This document shows positions 38,597 to 47,901 of a DNA stretch of 61,437 nucleotides, one piece after another (position 1 is the first letter of the stretch; every line of letters begins with the position of its first letter). The notes below the pieces were generated by a model that saw only the letters and a list, made by a program, of their open reading frames with translations, did not search any database and was not told the DNA's origin. The position numbers were made by a program, and so were the translations under genes. The stretch is from Roseateles aquatilis. Its GTDB lineage: Bacteria > Pseudomonadota > Gammaproteobacteria > Burkholderiales > Burkholderiaceae_C. The DNA lies in assembly GCF_002205645.1 (NCBI RefSeq), contig NZ_NIOF01000022.1, forward strand, positions 1-61,437. Direction: 5' to 3'.

Positions 38597-39057
38597 GAGG
38601 CACGCTCCTGCGCTTGCGCGGCTGCCGCCGCGTCTTCCATCCGCATTGGGTCGGGATGCAGTTCCTCCACCACGTCGCGCACCAGGCTGCGGCCCCGCAG
38701 CAGGTGGCGGCCAAGCTGCTCGGTGAACTGCTCGAAGCGCGCCTTGCCTTGCGCGCGTGCCGCGTCTTGGTGCGCCTCGGGAACCGGAGTGCTCACGGTC
38801 AGGTAGTAGCGGATGAACAGCGCCAGCGTTTCGATGGCGATGTTCTGGTCGCGCTCCATGCGATCGGCCTGGCGCGAGAGGCGATCCAGCCGCTTGGCAA
38901 TGGCCGCCTCGCGCTGGTCGGCGGCATCGGGCGACAGCCATGATGCGAGCGCCGCCGCGACGATGGACGACTTGGACACGCCTTTCTTGGCGGCCAGCTC
39001 ATCGAGCCGCTTGGCGTGCTCCGGCTGGATGAACAGGTTGAGGCGATAGTGGCTCAT
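38593..39057 (-). CDS. CopG/ribbon-helix-helix regulator between traG and trbB
   Basis: 154 residues. The N-terminal ribbon-helix-helix reads [20 protein letters not shown], then [19 protein letters not shown] long helical C-terminus follows ([20 protein letters not shown]). It is a constant member of Tn4371-type transfer operons and may repress the operon or act with the relaxosome. It overlaps both neighbours by 4 bp, so it is translated with them. This is not copper-resistance CopG. Confidence 0.9.
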   Translation of the reverse strand: MSHYRLNLFIQPEHAKRLDELAAKKGVSKSSIVAAALASWLSPDAADQREAAIAKRLDRLSRQADRMERDQNIAIETLALFIRYYLTVSTPVPEAHQDAARAQGKARFEQFTEQLGRHLLRGRSLVRDVVEELHPDPMRMEDAAAAAQAQERAS

Positions 39058-41075
39058 AGCTCGATTCCGTCGTTGGGGTCGAGGGAAGCCAGCCGGGCGC
39101 TGCGCTGCATGGCCGGATCAAGCTGGCGAGGAAGGGGAAGCGGCAGGTCGTCGTCGTCATCGAGCAGCGCGAGGTCGGCCGTGGGAGCGGCCAGCTCGGA
39201 GTCGTAGGCGACGGTTTCGGAGAGTTCGGGCTGACGGCGCGGGCCGCCGTCGTCGGCCGAACCCAAGTTCTCCAGGCCATCAGCGGACGCGGCGGCCAGT
39301 GCAGCGGGCACGGACGGAATCGCCAACCCGCTCCAGTCGTCGGGCCGCAATGGCGGCGCGTCGGCGTACTGCCCATCCGCCAGCGCGGGCGGTGGCAGCA
39401 CGCGACGCTTGAAATTGGCGTCCGCGTAGTAGCGCAGCTTCTTCGCCTTGATCGGCGCCACGCTGGACACCATCACCACGGCCTCGTCAGGCGGAAGCTG
39501 CATGACTTCGCCCGGCGTCAGCAGCGGGCGCGCGGTTTCCTGGCGCGACACCATCAGGTGGCCCAGCCACGGCGCGAGCCGATGGCCCGCGTAGTTGCGC
39601 TGCGCGCGCAGCTCGGTAGCGGTGCCGAGCGTTTCGGAAATGCGCTTGGCCGTGCGCTCGTCGTTCGTGGCGAACGTCACGCGCACATGGCAGTTGTCCA
39701 GAATCGAATGGTTCTGGCCATAGGCTTTGTCGATCTGGTTGAGCGACTGCGCGATGAGGAAGCTGCGGATGCCGTAGCCCGCCATGAAGGCCAGGGCCGT
39801 CTCGAAGAAGTCGAGCCGCCCCAGCGCCGGGAACTCATCGAGCATCAGCAGCAGCTTGTGGCGGCGCTGAATGCCGTCGGAGCCGTCGAGCGATTCGGTG
39901 AGGCGCCGGCCGATCTGGTTGAGGATCAGGCGAATGAGCGGCTTCGTCCGCGAAATGTCCGAAGGCGGCACCACGAGGTACAGCGATACCGGATGCTCGG
40001 CAGCGATCAGGTCAGCGATGCGCCAATCGCAACGCGAGGTGACTTCGGCCACCGTGGGATCGCGGTACAGGCCGAGGAACGACATGGCCGTGGACAGCAC
40101 GCCCGAGCGTTCGTTATCGCTCTTGTTGAGGACTTCGCGCGCAGCGGATGCCACCACGGGATGTGGGCCACCACCTTCCTCGTTCACGAGGTGCGGCGTA
40201 GTCATCATCCGATGCAAGGTCAGCTCGAACGGACTGGCCGGGTCGGAGAGGAAGTTGGCGACGCCGCGCAGAGTCTTGTCTTCGCCTGCGTAGAGCACAT
40301 GCAGGATGGCCCCAACCAGTAGCGCGTGCGAGGTCTTTTCCCAATGGTTGCGCTTCTCCAGCGCACCTTCGGGATCAACCAGAATGTCCGCGATGTTCTG
40401 CACGTCGCGCACCTCATGCGCGCCGCGCCGTACCTCCAGCAGCGGGTTGTAGGCCGCTGACTTCGCATCGGTCGGGTTGAACAGCAGGCAATGCGAGAAG
40501 CGCGAGCGCCAACCGGCGGTGATCTGCCAGTTCTCGCCCTTGATGTCGTGGATGACGGCCGAGGCTGGCCAGGAAAGCAGCGTCGGCACCACCAGGCCCA
40601 CACCTTTGCCCGAGCGCGTGGGCGCGAAGGTCAGGACGTGTTCCGGGCCTTCATGCCGCAGGTACTGGCGGTCGTGCTGGCCGAGGAACACGCCGGCCGG
40701 CTGCGTGAGGCCAGCCTTGCGAATGTCATCCGCGTTCGCCCAGCGTGCCGAGCCGTAGGTCGTAACCAGCCGCGATTGGCGCGAGCGCCAGATCGACATA
40801 CCGATGGCGACCACCACCGCCAGCAGGCCACTGCCGCCCGCGATGGCGCCGCCGGTATCGAACACGCGCGGCGCGTAGGCATCGAAGAAGAACCACCACT
40901 CGAACAGTTTCCACGGGTGGTAGATCGGTGTGCCGAGAAGATCGAACCAGGGCGAGCCAAGGCGTAGCTGGTAGCCAAGGGCTGCTGCTGTCCATTGCGT
41001 GGCGCTCCATACGCCAGCGATCACGATGCCGAATACCACGGCGATCTGACCGAACAGCACGTTCGTCCCTTGCAT
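39054..41075 (-). CDS. traG: Type IV coupling protein TraG (VirD4-like)
   Basis: About 673 residues. The start at 41075 is chosen because GGAGG lies 7 nt upstream; the frame continues to 41126 without a better site. Membrane segments occur near the N-terminus. The Walker A loop is in TFAPTRSGKGVGLVVPTLLS, and the Walker B region is LLLMLDEFPALGRLDFFETA, followed by the sensor FLIAQSLNQIDKAYG. It links the relaxase-bound DNA to the Trb channel. It heads the operon that runs to the DUF2274 gene. Confidence 0.95.
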   Translation of the reverse strand: MQGTNVLFGQIAVVFGIVIAGVWSATQWTAAALGYQLRLGSPWFDLLGTPIYHPWKLFEWWFFFDAYAPRVFDTGGAIAGGSGLLAVVVAIGMSIWRSRQSRLVTTYGSARWANADDIRKAGLTQPAGVFLGQHDRQYLRHEGPEHVLTFAPTRSGKGVGLVVPTLLSWPASAVIHDIKGENWQITAGWRSRFSHCLLFNPTDAKSAAYNPLLEVRRGAHEVRDVQNIADILVDPEGALEKRNHWEKTSHALLVGAILHVLYAGEDKTLRGVANFLSDPASPFELTLHRMMTTPHLVNEEGGGPHPVVASAAREVLNKSDNERSGVLSTAMSFLGLYRDPTVAEVTSRCDWRIADLIAAEHPVSLYLVVPPSDISRTKPLIRLILNQIGRRLTESLDGSDGIQRRHKLLLMLDEFPALGRLDFFETALAFMAGYGIRSFLIAQSLNQIDKAYGQNHSILDNCHVRVTFATNDERTAKRISETLGTATELRAQRNYAGHRLAPWLGHLMVSRQETARPLLTPGEVMQLPPDEAVVMVSSVAPIKAKKLRYYADANFKRRVLPPPALADGQYADAPPLRPDDWSGLAIPSVPAALAAASADGLENLGSADDGGPRRQPELSETVAYDSELAAPTADLALLDDDDDLPLPLPRQLDPAMQRSARLASLDPNDGIEL

Positions 41076-41208
41076 AACCTCGCCTCCGATCACGGCACAC
41101 AGAGGTGCCGCAGCACTGAGGATCAAGGCGTTCGCGCAGGTCGGTCAAAGGCCGATGTGGCGGCAATTTAGGCCCAAAAAGTCAGATTTCCTTTAGTGGC
41201 GAAAGCAA

Positions 41209-41241
41209 TAAAAACGCCGCAAGCGCGAGCGCATTGCGGCG
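41209..41241 (-). terminator. Terminator after the eexN-like gene, upstream of traG
   Basis: Read leftwards, CGCCGCAA and its complement TTGCGGCG enclose a second GCGC/GCGC pairing and run into TTTTTATT. It lies 52 bp past the lipoprotein stop and separates that unit from the traG operon. Confidence 0.85.
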
Positions 41242-41292
41242 TAGTGAGGTAACAGCGAGAACTTCGTCGCAGCGAAGCGACCGAGAGATAAC

Positions 41293-41520
41293 CTACTTGG
41301 ATTTTTGCTCGGGCCGATCACCGAAAAATCGCCGTTTGGCGGCTTCGGCAGCACGCAGACATAGTTCGTCGCCAACCTTCGCGCGGTCTTCCTTGCATTG
41401 ACGTTGAATCTCTTTGATGCGTTCGGGATTGGCTACGAGCGCATCCACGGTTTCCGAAGGTTGAGAAGGACCGCATGCAGGCAGTGCAGTGACCAATATC
41501 AGCAATATCACTTTGTTCAT
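41293..41520 (-). CDS. EexN-type entry-exclusion lipoprotein
   Basis: 75 residues from the ATG at 41520, preceded by an AGGA ribosome site. The lipobox is LPAC after a short hydrophobic signal (KVILLILVTA). The body VDALVANPERIKEIQRQCKE, then ELCLRAAEAAKRRFFGD, has the same spacing of NP-x-R, Q-x-C, Cys and RRF as the TrbK-like protein at 33383. It starts 13 bp after the LysR stop, so the two are probably one transcript. Exclusion is the inferred role. Confidence 0.78.
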   Translation of the reverse strand: MNKVILLILVTALPACGPSQPSETVDALVANPERIKEIQRQCKEDRAKVGDELCLRAAEAAKRRFFGDRPEQKSK

Positions 41521-41533
41521 AGCCTTATTCCTA

Positions 41534-42460
41534 CTATCGGTCGCGTGGAAGGTCTTCGGGGATGCCGAGTTCATCAGCCGAATCAATAAAATCTACTCGT
41601 TCGATAAATCGAGCCAGCATTTCGGACGGCTCCGTATCGCGGCGCAGCAGATAGGTCATGAGCATAGTCGGCTTGCCCGCCAAGCGCCGGGCCACGACTC
41701 CCGGCTCGCGGCTGGAAGCAATGTGCGCCTCGCCCGCCAAGCCCAATGCTAAGCCGGCGGAGACTAAAGTCATCATCACGTCGAAGGTCGCCACGCGCTG
41801 CGCGATCAGCGGCTCTTGTCCGCATGTGCGTAGGAACCGATCGACCTGGCGCGCGTGGCCTTCGCACACTGCTGGGTCGCCCAGCGCCAGCGGATGGCGC
41901 AACACCTCCTTCAGCGGGATCTGTTTGAAGGCAAGCACCGGATGGCGGGCTGGTACCGCCACCATCAATTCGTCTTCCCATGCAGGAGTGACGATGATGC
42001 CATCACCTGCATCCTCTGCCATCGAGAAGCCCGCGTCATACAGGTCGCTATGAAGCCCCTTGATCTGCTGATCCAAAGGCACCTCGAACAATCGGATTTC
42101 CACCTCGGGGTCCTCTTCGCGGCTGCGCGCCAGCAATGCCGGCAGGCGCGAAGGCGTGACGCCATCGGACAAGGCAATACGCAACTGGCCGCAAAAGCCG
42201 TTGGCGGCGGACTTGACACTATCGCGGGCCTGCTCCAGCACTGTAAAGACTCGCTGAACGTGCTCCAGAAACAGCCGTCCAGCGCGGGTCAGTTGTGTGC
42301 TGCGAGTGGTGCGGACAAACAGGCGTGCGCCGAGTTCTTCCTCCAACTCCTTGATGGTGCGAGATAACGGAGATTGGTCGATGTGCAACCGCTCGGCAGC
42401 GCGGGCAAAGTGAAGCTCCTCTGCTACAGCGAGGAAACACCGTAGATGACGAAGCTCCAC
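41534..42460 (-). CDS. LysR-family regulator of the element (TraR-like)
   Basis: 308 residues. The HTH is clear: LRCFLAVAEELHFARAAERL, then HIDQSPLSRTIKELEEELGA, LFVRTTRSTQLTRAGRLFLE. It is of the CatR/BenM subgroup by its opening. A LysR gene beside traG is standard in Tn4371-like ICEs, where it is called traR and thought to regulate transfer. It is followed by the eexN-like gene. Direct control of the traG operon is inferred, not seen. Confidence 0.88.
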   Translation of the reverse strand: MELRHLRCFLAVAEELHFARAAERLHIDQSPLSRTIKELEEELGARLFVRTTRSTQLTRAGRLFLEHVQRVFTVLEQARDSVKSAANGFCGQLRIALSDGVTPSRLPALLARSREEDPEVEIRLFEVPLDQQIKGLHSDLYDAGFSMAEDAGDGIIVTPAWEDELMVAVPARHPVLAFKQIPLKEVLRHPLALGDPAVCEGHARQVDRFLRTCGQEPLIAQRVATFDVMMTLVSAGLALGLAGEAHIASSREPGVVARRLAGKPTMLMTYLLRRDTEPSEMLARFIERVDFIDSADELGIPEDLPRDR

Positions 42461-42607
42461 AAATCAATCTCCTATTAAGTGTTATTTGAACCTACACATT
42501 GAATCTTCTGTCCGGGGTAGTCACCGAAGGCCATGCGCCTATCCGAATCGGACAGGCGCTGGGACTTCTTTCTGACGCCATTGGGAGGCATCAGCAGATC
42601 GCGCGAA

Positions 42608-42892
42608 TTACCCGCCGTGCTCCTGTTCAAGCAGCGAGCTGAGGCGAGCAACTTCATTGCTGGTAATGGCAATGTTCCGCCCGTCCTTCGTCGCCACTGA
42701 GGCGCCGATGGATTGATACACGGCGCGTCCGAAGCGACTTTCCTGTGCCATCTTTCCATCCTTGAAGACGTACAGCGTTCCCCCGTCAGCCAGCGGAACC
42801 ATCTCCTTGGCTGCCTGGGCTGCTGCATGACCGGCGAAGGCAGGCACGGAGAGGGCGCTCAACAGGGCGGCAATGACAATTTGCGATTTCAT
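42608..42892 (-). CDS. copK: CopK-family periplasmic copper-binding protein
   Basis: 94 residues. A signal peptide (IVIAALLSALSVPAFAGHA) precedes a mature domain with the CopK pattern: GGTLYVFKDGKMAQESRFGR, then a hairpin with TKDGRNIAITSNEVARLSSL. CopK of Cupriavidus binds Cu(I) through Met residues; this protein has fewer Met in that stretch, so affinity may differ. A copy of the cop-box core lies 86 bp upstream, and the gene stands apart from copCD, suggesting its own promoter. Confidence 0.8.
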   Translation of the reverse strand: MKSQIVIAALLSALSVPAFAGHAAAQAAKEMVPLADGGTLYVFKDGKMAQESRFGRAVYQSIGASVATKDGRNIAITSNEVARLSSLLEQEHGG

Positions 42893-42977
42893 GATCGACT
42901 CCTTTGTGAAAACGACGACAACTTGCGCCGCGCCGTTAAATGTAGAAGCGCGCGATCTACAGATCGCTTACCCGTGC

Positions 42978-42987
42978 ATTACATTCA
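42978..42987. promoter_or_regulatory. Candidate cop-box core upstream of copK
   Basis: ATTACATTCA here is identical to the first 10 bases of the palindromic site at 50934-50949. A degenerate second arm, TTCATGTG, follows. It is a probable weaker CopR site. Confidence 0.55.
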
Positions 42988-43020
42988 ATTCATGTGCTGT
43001 CATTTGGTGCCAGTCAAGGA

Positions 43021-43947
43021 TTAGGTGCCGTTGGGAGAAAGGATGCCAAGCCACGCAACGCTCGCCAAAACCAGAACGGCTAATGTCGCCTCCGTGAACA
43101 GACTCTGCCGTAGCTTGACGACCGCGTGTGCGTGGTTGCCTGTTCTCAATGCCGCCTCCAGACTTGGGCTCAGTCGAAACCGATTGGCTGCCGCCAGCGC
43201 GAGCATTCCTCCGAACAACAGGAGTTTTCCTACGAGCAGGCGGCCATAGAGCGTTGAGAAGAGCGGATCAAGCGATGGCCCAGCGATCAACAGGTAATTC
43301 AGGGCTCCGGTCACGACGAGTGCCGCCACGATCACAGTACCTATCCGAGCGAAACCATTGGATGTTCGGCTCAGGATCTCTACTGAGCCTTGCCCGGTAT
43401 TTGGTTTGTTCGCCGCAAGCACCAAGAACGCGATCAATGCGCCTACCCAGGCACCGGCCGCCCAGAGGTGCGTGATGTCCGAAGCGAGATGAATGTATCC
43501 GCGCACGCCGTCATCCATGGCGCCATGTCCCGCCCATGCAAGGGTCGCCAACGCCACACCACTGGAAGCGGCCATCGCTGCAAAACGCAGTGTTGAATTC
43601 ATGCGCAACACTGCGATGAGCACACACGTCACTAACGCCAGGATGCGAATGCACCAGGCGATGCCCATGTGCGTGCCCGTAATGAGCATGTCGAAAACGT
43701 GCGTTGACAGCTCCGCGTAGCTTTGGGCGCCGGACATGGCCTTGGCCATGACCGTCATGCCCCACATCGACAGGACAATGCCGATGGCGGCGGATGCGCC
43801 AATGAGTACGCGATAGCGGCGCGAGATCGTCGAGGATCGCTCGTCGTTGCCCAAAGCATAGAGTCCGAACATGGCGACGCCAAACGCCGCCGCCAGGTCC
43901 AGATAAAGCGCCAGGCGCAGGACGATGGTCAACCAATCCCCGGCCAT
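43021..43947 (-). CDS. copD: Copper resistance protein CopD
   Basis: 308 residues with about eight membrane helices (LYLDLAAAFGVAMFGLYAL at the start; VIVAALVVTGALNYLLIAG; LLVGKLLLFGGMLALAAANR near the end). His and Met residues such as TGTHMGIAW and HLASDITHLWAAGAW fit the CopD fold. It works with periplasmic CopC in copper uptake or trafficking across the inner membrane. It starts 4 bp after the copC stop. Confidence 0.92.
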   Translation of the reverse strand: MAGDWLTIVLRLALYLDLAAAFGVAMFGLYALGNDERSSTISRRYRVLIGASAAIGIVLSMWGMTVMAKAMSGAQSYAELSTHVFDMLITGTHMGIAWCIRILALVTCVLIAVLRMNSTLRFAAMAASSGVALATLAWAGHGAMDDGVRGYIHLASDITHLWAAGAWVGALIAFLVLAANKPNTGQGSVEILSRTSNGFARIGTVIVAALVVTGALNYLLIAGPSLDPLFSTLYGRLLVGKLLLFGGMLALAAANRFRLSPSLEAALRTGNHAHAVVKLRQSLFTEATLAVLVLASVAWLGILSPNGT

Positions 43948-43951
43948 GGGC

Positions 43952-44338
43952 TTACTTCACCTTGAAGGTGACGTTACCCGTGATCGGATGCGTGTCCGAG
44001 GAGACGGCACGCCATTCGACGCGATAGTCGCCCGGCTGGAGCGCCTGTGCCGGCGTGATGACCATGGTCTTGCCGTCGCCGGCACCCGCGACGCTGGCGT
44101 TGATCTTCATCGGGCCATGGCTCGCCATTCCCGGCATGCCCGTCATGACAAGGCTTGCGGCGGAGAACTGCGGCACCAGCGTTTCGGAGAACTTCAGCTC
44201 GATGGTGGCTGGCGCGGAAACCTGCGACTTGTCGGCCGGCGTTGAAGACACCAGCGAAGGATGCGCGAATGCGGCGGTGGCGAACAGGCCAGCAGCGATC
44301 GGCGCGACGAGCTTGGCGATGAAATGTGAACGGGTCAT
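43952..44338 (-). CDS. copC: Periplasmic copper-binding protein CopC
   Basis: 128 residues from the ATG at 44338. The signal ends at AFA so the mature protein starts with His (HPSLVSSTPADKSQV), the N-terminal Cu(II) ligand of the family. The later copper ligands are plausible in SSDTHPITGNVTFKVK. There is a central Met pair region MTGMPGMASHGPM that may bind Cu(I). It is coupled with copD. Confidence 0.94.
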   Translation of the reverse strand: MTRSHFIAKLVAPIAAGLFATAAFAHPSLVSSTPADKSQVSAPATIELKFSETLVPQFSAASLVMTGMPGMASHGPMKINASVAGAGDGKTMVITPAQALQPGDYRVEWRAVSSDTHPITGNVTFKVK

Positions 44339-44479
44339 AGAAGTTTCTACCTGGATGTGTGAGGTGTGGTTTAAGAACGAAATGCCGAGATAAGGCTTGC
44401 ACCTTCGCAACGGCGTGGAACGAAAGAAACGGTTCGCTGGGCGATAGCAGACTCCTGTTGGTTCTGAAAGATGTTTCGG

Positions 44480-46960
44480 TCACAGTCGGCTCGCTCTCAG
44501 CCGCAAGGCGTTGCCCACGACCGATGCCGAACTCAGGCTCATCGCCAATGCTGCGATCAGGGGCGACAGCAACCAGCCCGTGAGGGGATAGAGAACCCCG
44601 GCGGCGATGGGGATGCCCAGCGCGTTGTAGAGGAAGGCGAACATGAGGTTCTGCTTCATGTTGCCCACGGTACTCACCGAGAGCGTGCGAGCGACAGCAA
44701 TGCCACGCAGGTCGCCCTTGACCAGCGTGACCTGAGCGCTGTTCATCGCCACGTCGGTTCCCGTTCCCATGGCGATGCCCACGTCTGCCTTCGCCAAGGC
44801 CGGCGCGTCGTTGATGCCGTCTCCGGCCATGGCGACGATGCGGCCTTCTTTCTGCAGCCGCTCGATCAACATGAGCTTGTCCGCCGGCTTGACCTCACCA
44901 TGCACCTCGTCGATGCCTAGGCGTGCACCGACGGCTTTGGCGGTGGTCTGCCCGTCCCCGGTGGCCATGATGACCCGCAGGCCCGCAGCCTTCAACGCGG
45001 CCAGGGCCTCGGGGGTGCTGCCCTTGACCGGGTCGGATACGGCGAGCAAACCCGCGAGTTGCCCGTCCACAGCCAAGTACATGACGCTGGCCCCTTCGCC
45101 GCGCAGAGTTTCGGCCTGGGGTACGAGCGGTTCCACCGATACGCCAGACTGTTCCATCAGCACTGTGTTGCCCAACGCCAGTTGCCGGTGCTCAACCTTT
45201 CCGCGCACGCCGATGCCGGTTCCCGATTCAAAGCTCTGAGGCTTCACGAGTTGGAGGCCCTGGGCACGCGCGGCCTGCACGATGGCGTCGGCCAGGGGGT
45301 GTTCACTGCCCTGGTCCAGGCTGGCCGCAAGACGCAGCACCTCATCGTTCGTAAAGCCGCGTGCTGCGACGACCTGATCGAAAGCAGGTCGGCCTTCGGT
45401 CAGGGTTCCTGTCTTGTCGATGACGAGGGTATCGACCTTGCGAAGATTCTCGATCGCCGCGGCATCGCGGAACAACACGCCCTGCGTGGCGCCACGGCCC
45501 GTTGCGACCATGATCGACATCGGCGTGGCCAGACCCAGCGCGCACGGGCAGGCGATGATCAGGACGGCCACCGCATTGATCAGTCCATAGACCCAGGTGG
45601 GCTGTGGCCCGAAGAATCCCCATACAAAGAGCGTCGTGACCGCAATGGCGACGACGGCCATCACGAAGTAGCCGGCAACGACATCGGCCATGCGTTGCAT
45701 CGGTGCCTTGGAACGCTGCGCCTGGGCGACCATCTGGACGATCTGCGATAGAACGGTGTCCGAGCCGATCCGCTCCGAACGCATGACCAGCGCGCCGTTG
45801 GTGTTGAGTGTGGCCCCGATGACCTTGTCGCCCGCGCGCTTGCTGACGGGCAGCGGTTCGCCGGTCAGCATGGATTCGTCAATCGAGCTGCTGCCCTCGT
45901 GCACGATGCCATCCACCGGCACCTTCTCGCCGGGTCGGATGCGCAGCAGGTCGCCGACGTGCACATGGCTGAGCGGCACGTCTTCCTCGCTGCCGTCCGC
46001 ATTGATGCGCCGCGCGGTCTTGGGCGCCAGCCCCAGCAGCGACTTGATAGCCGCCGAAGTCTGGGAGCGGGCCTTGAGTTCCAGCACCTGGCCGAGCAGT
46101 GTCAGCGAGATGATGACGGCGGCGGCCTCGAAATACACGCCGACCCGTCCCATGGACATGAAGGAGGCTGGAAACACTTCCGGCGCAACGGTTGCCACGA
46201 CGCTGTAGATGAATGCCGCACCCGTTCCCAGGCCGATCAGTGTCCACATGTTCGGGCTGCGGTTGACCACGGACAGCCAGCCGCGGGAGAAGAAGGGCCA
46301 GCCGGCCCACAGCACGATCGGCAACGACAGCACCAACTCGACCCAGCTCTGCGTAGCCATGTCCATCAGGTGCAGCCGCTCGCCCAGCATCGCCAGCGCC
46401 AGGACCACGAGCGTCAACGGCAAGGTCCACCAGAAGCGACGCGAGAAGTCACGCAACTCCGGGTTGTCGTCGTCGAGGTCGGGCAGCAGGGGCTCCAGCG
46501 TCATCCCGCACTTGGGGCAGGTTCCCGGATGATCCTGGCGGATCTCCGGGTGCATCGGGCAGGTGTAGATCGTTCCGGGTGCGGTTGGCGATGCCGCCGG
46601 GGCCGGTGAAACTGCGGTGCTGGCATGGTGATGCGGCGCATGGCCGCTGCCTGTGCCTATGCCCGCGCCACCGCTGGCATATCGCGCCGGATCGGTGTCG
46701 AATTTGGCCTTGCATCCGGTGCTGCAAAACAAGTACGTGTTCCCCAAGTGCGTGGAGCGGTGCTCCGACGCCGCCGTGACCGCCATGCCACACACCGGAT
46801 CGCGCGTCGCGGCATCGGGCTGCGAGTGGCTTGAGGACCCGCCCGCGTCGTCACTGCCGGCATGGCTGGCGTGATGGTGGTGCGTATGCGGGCCGGACGT
46901 TGTGGCACCCGCCGCCATGCCTGCGTGCTCATGTCCTGAAGACTTGCTGGGTGAATTCAT
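44480..46960 (-). CDS. copF: Copper-exporting P1B-type ATPase with YHS and metal-binding N-domains
   Basis: 826 residues. A His-rich start ([11 protein letters not shown]) is followed by a YHS domain (RDPVCGMAV to [10 protein letters not shown]) and a CPMHPEI...CPKCGM metal-binding motif. The ATPase core has TGEP, the CPC motif in [20 protein letters not shown], the phosphorylated Asp in [13 protein letters not shown] and [20 protein letters not shown]. There is no classical CXXC HMA domain. It pumps Cu(I) from the cytoplasm. The name copF follows the Cupriavidus usage and is a best guess. Confidence 0.93.
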   Translation of the reverse strand: MNSPSKSSGHEHAGMAAGATTSGPHTHHHHASHAGSDDAGGSSSHSQPDAATRDPVCGMAVTAASEHRSTHLGNTYLFCSTGCKAKFDTDPARYASGGAGIGTGSGHAPHHHASTAVSPAPAASPTAPGTIYTCPMHPEIRQDHPGTCPKCGMTLEPLLPDLDDDNPELRDFSRRFWWTLPLTLVVLALAMLGERLHLMDMATQSWVELVLSLPIVLWAGWPFFSRGWLSVVNRSPNMWTLIGLGTGAAFIYSVVATVAPEVFPASFMSMGRVGVYFEAAAVIISLTLLGQVLELKARSQTSAAIKSLLGLAPKTARRINADGSEEDVPLSHVHVGDLLRIRPGEKVPVDGIVHEGSSSIDESMLTGEPLPVSKRAGDKVIGATLNTNGALVMRSERIGSDTVLSQIVQMVAQAQRSKAPMQRMADVVAGYFVMAVVAIAVTTLFVWGFFGPQPTWVYGLINAVAVLIIACPCALGLATPMSIMVATGRGATQGVLFRDAAAIENLRKVDTLVIDKTGTLTEGRPAFDQVVAARGFTNDEVLRLAASLDQGSEHPLADAIVQAARAQGLQLVKPQSFESGTGIGVRGKVEHRQLALGNTVLMEQSGVSVEPLVPQAETLRGEGASVMYLAVDGQLAGLLAVSDPVKGSTPEALAALKAAGLRVIMATGDGQTTAKAVGARLGIDEVHGEVKPADKLMLIERLQKEGRIVAMAGDGINDAPALAKADVGIAMGTGTDVAMNSAQVTLVKGDLRGIAVARTLSVSTVGNMKQNLMFAFLYNALGIPIAAGVLYPLTGWLLSPLIAALAMSLSSASVVGNALRLRASRL

Positions 46961-47072
46961 AGTGACAAGTGCCCTCCGCCGTTAACCGTTGGTGTCTGGT
47001 GATCGCAGCAGGCCGCAGGCGCGCAAGGAGACAAGCGCGGCGTCGCGTGCTCGCACGGTGCGAGCACGCGAC

Positions 47073-47345
47073 TCATTGCTTCTGCTCCTTGGCGGGTGCG
47101 GCACCTTCCTCACCCTGACGCGCGGCATGATCGTGTCCGCCGTGGCCGTGACCACGGTGCATGAACAGGTGCATCAGCGGACAAGCCGCCAGCAGCAGGA
47201 AGGGGAGATAGCCGGCAACATGTGCCGTGTGCTCCTTGAGCAGGAAATACGCGGCGACAGCGGCGATGATGAGGAACGCCACGCCGTAGCGCGATCGCCA
47301 GAACCGGGGACGATCGCTGGGGGTCTGTGTGTGCTGATGCTGCAT
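47073..47345 (-). CDS. DUF2933 small membrane protein of copper clusters
   Basis: 90 residues with two membrane helices (VAFLIIAAVAAYFLLKEHT; LPFLLLAACPLMHLFMH) and a His-rich tail HRGHGHGGHDH that could bind copper. DUF2933 proteins are common next to copper ATPases and CopB genes. Biochemical role unknown. It lies in the leftward cop operon, 33 bp from the DUF411 gene. Confidence 0.88.
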   Translation of the reverse strand: MQHQHTQTPSDRPRFWRSRYGVAFLIIAAVAAYFLLKEHTAHVAGYLPFLLLAACPLMHLFMHRGHGHGGHDHAARQGEEGAAPAKEQKQ

Positions 47346-47378
47346 GGCATATCTCCACGGAAAAGGGTTGATGGATGG

Positions 47379-47864
47379 TCAGCGATGCGACTGATAGACC
47401 GTGCTACTACCGTTTTTCCCGATCAGCAGCACGTCGTAGGCGTCCTTGCGTCCACCATAGGCCGGACCATCCATGCCGGGCGAACCGACCGGCATGCCCG
47501 GCGCCGCGAGGCCGATGGCCTGCGGGGCTTCGCGCAGCAAGCGTTGAATGTCCGAGGCAGGCACATGACCCTCGATGGCATAGCCGCCGATCTGCGCCGT
47601 GTGGCACGAACCGTACTTCTGCGGGATGCCCAGCCGCGTGCGCGCTGCCGTGTTCCCGGTGTCAAGAACCTGCACATCGAAGCCTGCGCCTTGCAGGTGT
47701 GAGACCCAGTCCTTGCAGCAACCGCAGCTCGGGTCCTTCCACACCTTGGCGATCGGTCGGCTCTGCGCCAGGCTCGGTCCTGCGAGTGCCATCACCAACA
47801 AGCCAGCGATCAATGCTTGGCGTCTCGGCACTTTGCCCTGGCTTCTGTCGTAGTGCATGTTCAT
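47379..47864 (-). CDS. DUF411 periplasmic metal-binding protein
   Basis: 161 residues. A Tat-like or Sec signal (RRQALIAGLLVMALAGPSLA) precedes the DUF411 domain, with the CXCC motif in VWKDPSCGCCKDWVSHLQGA, then IPQKYGSCHTAQIGGYAIEG and HVPASDIQRLL. Related proteins in copper clusters are thought to bind and redox-cycle Cu(I). It stands 37 bp after copB. Confidence 0.92.
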   Translation of the reverse strand: MNMHYDRSQGKVPRRQALIAGLLVMALAGPSLAQSRPIAKVWKDPSCGCCKDWVSHLQGAGFDVQVLDTGNTAARTRLGIPQKYGSCHTAQIGGYAIEGHVPASDIQRLLREAPQAIGLAAPGMPVGSPGMDGPAYGGRKDAYDVLLIGKNGSSTVYQSHR

Positions 47865-47901
47865 AGATTGCCTCTCATCAGATGATCAAACCCACAAGGT
47901 T

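Noticed and set aside
38593-39057. Reading the copG-like gene as copper-resistance copG
   Set aside because: It encodes a ribbon-helix-helix protein in the transfer operon; the name only reflects the CopG repressor fold. The DUF411 gene in the cop block is the copper-related one.
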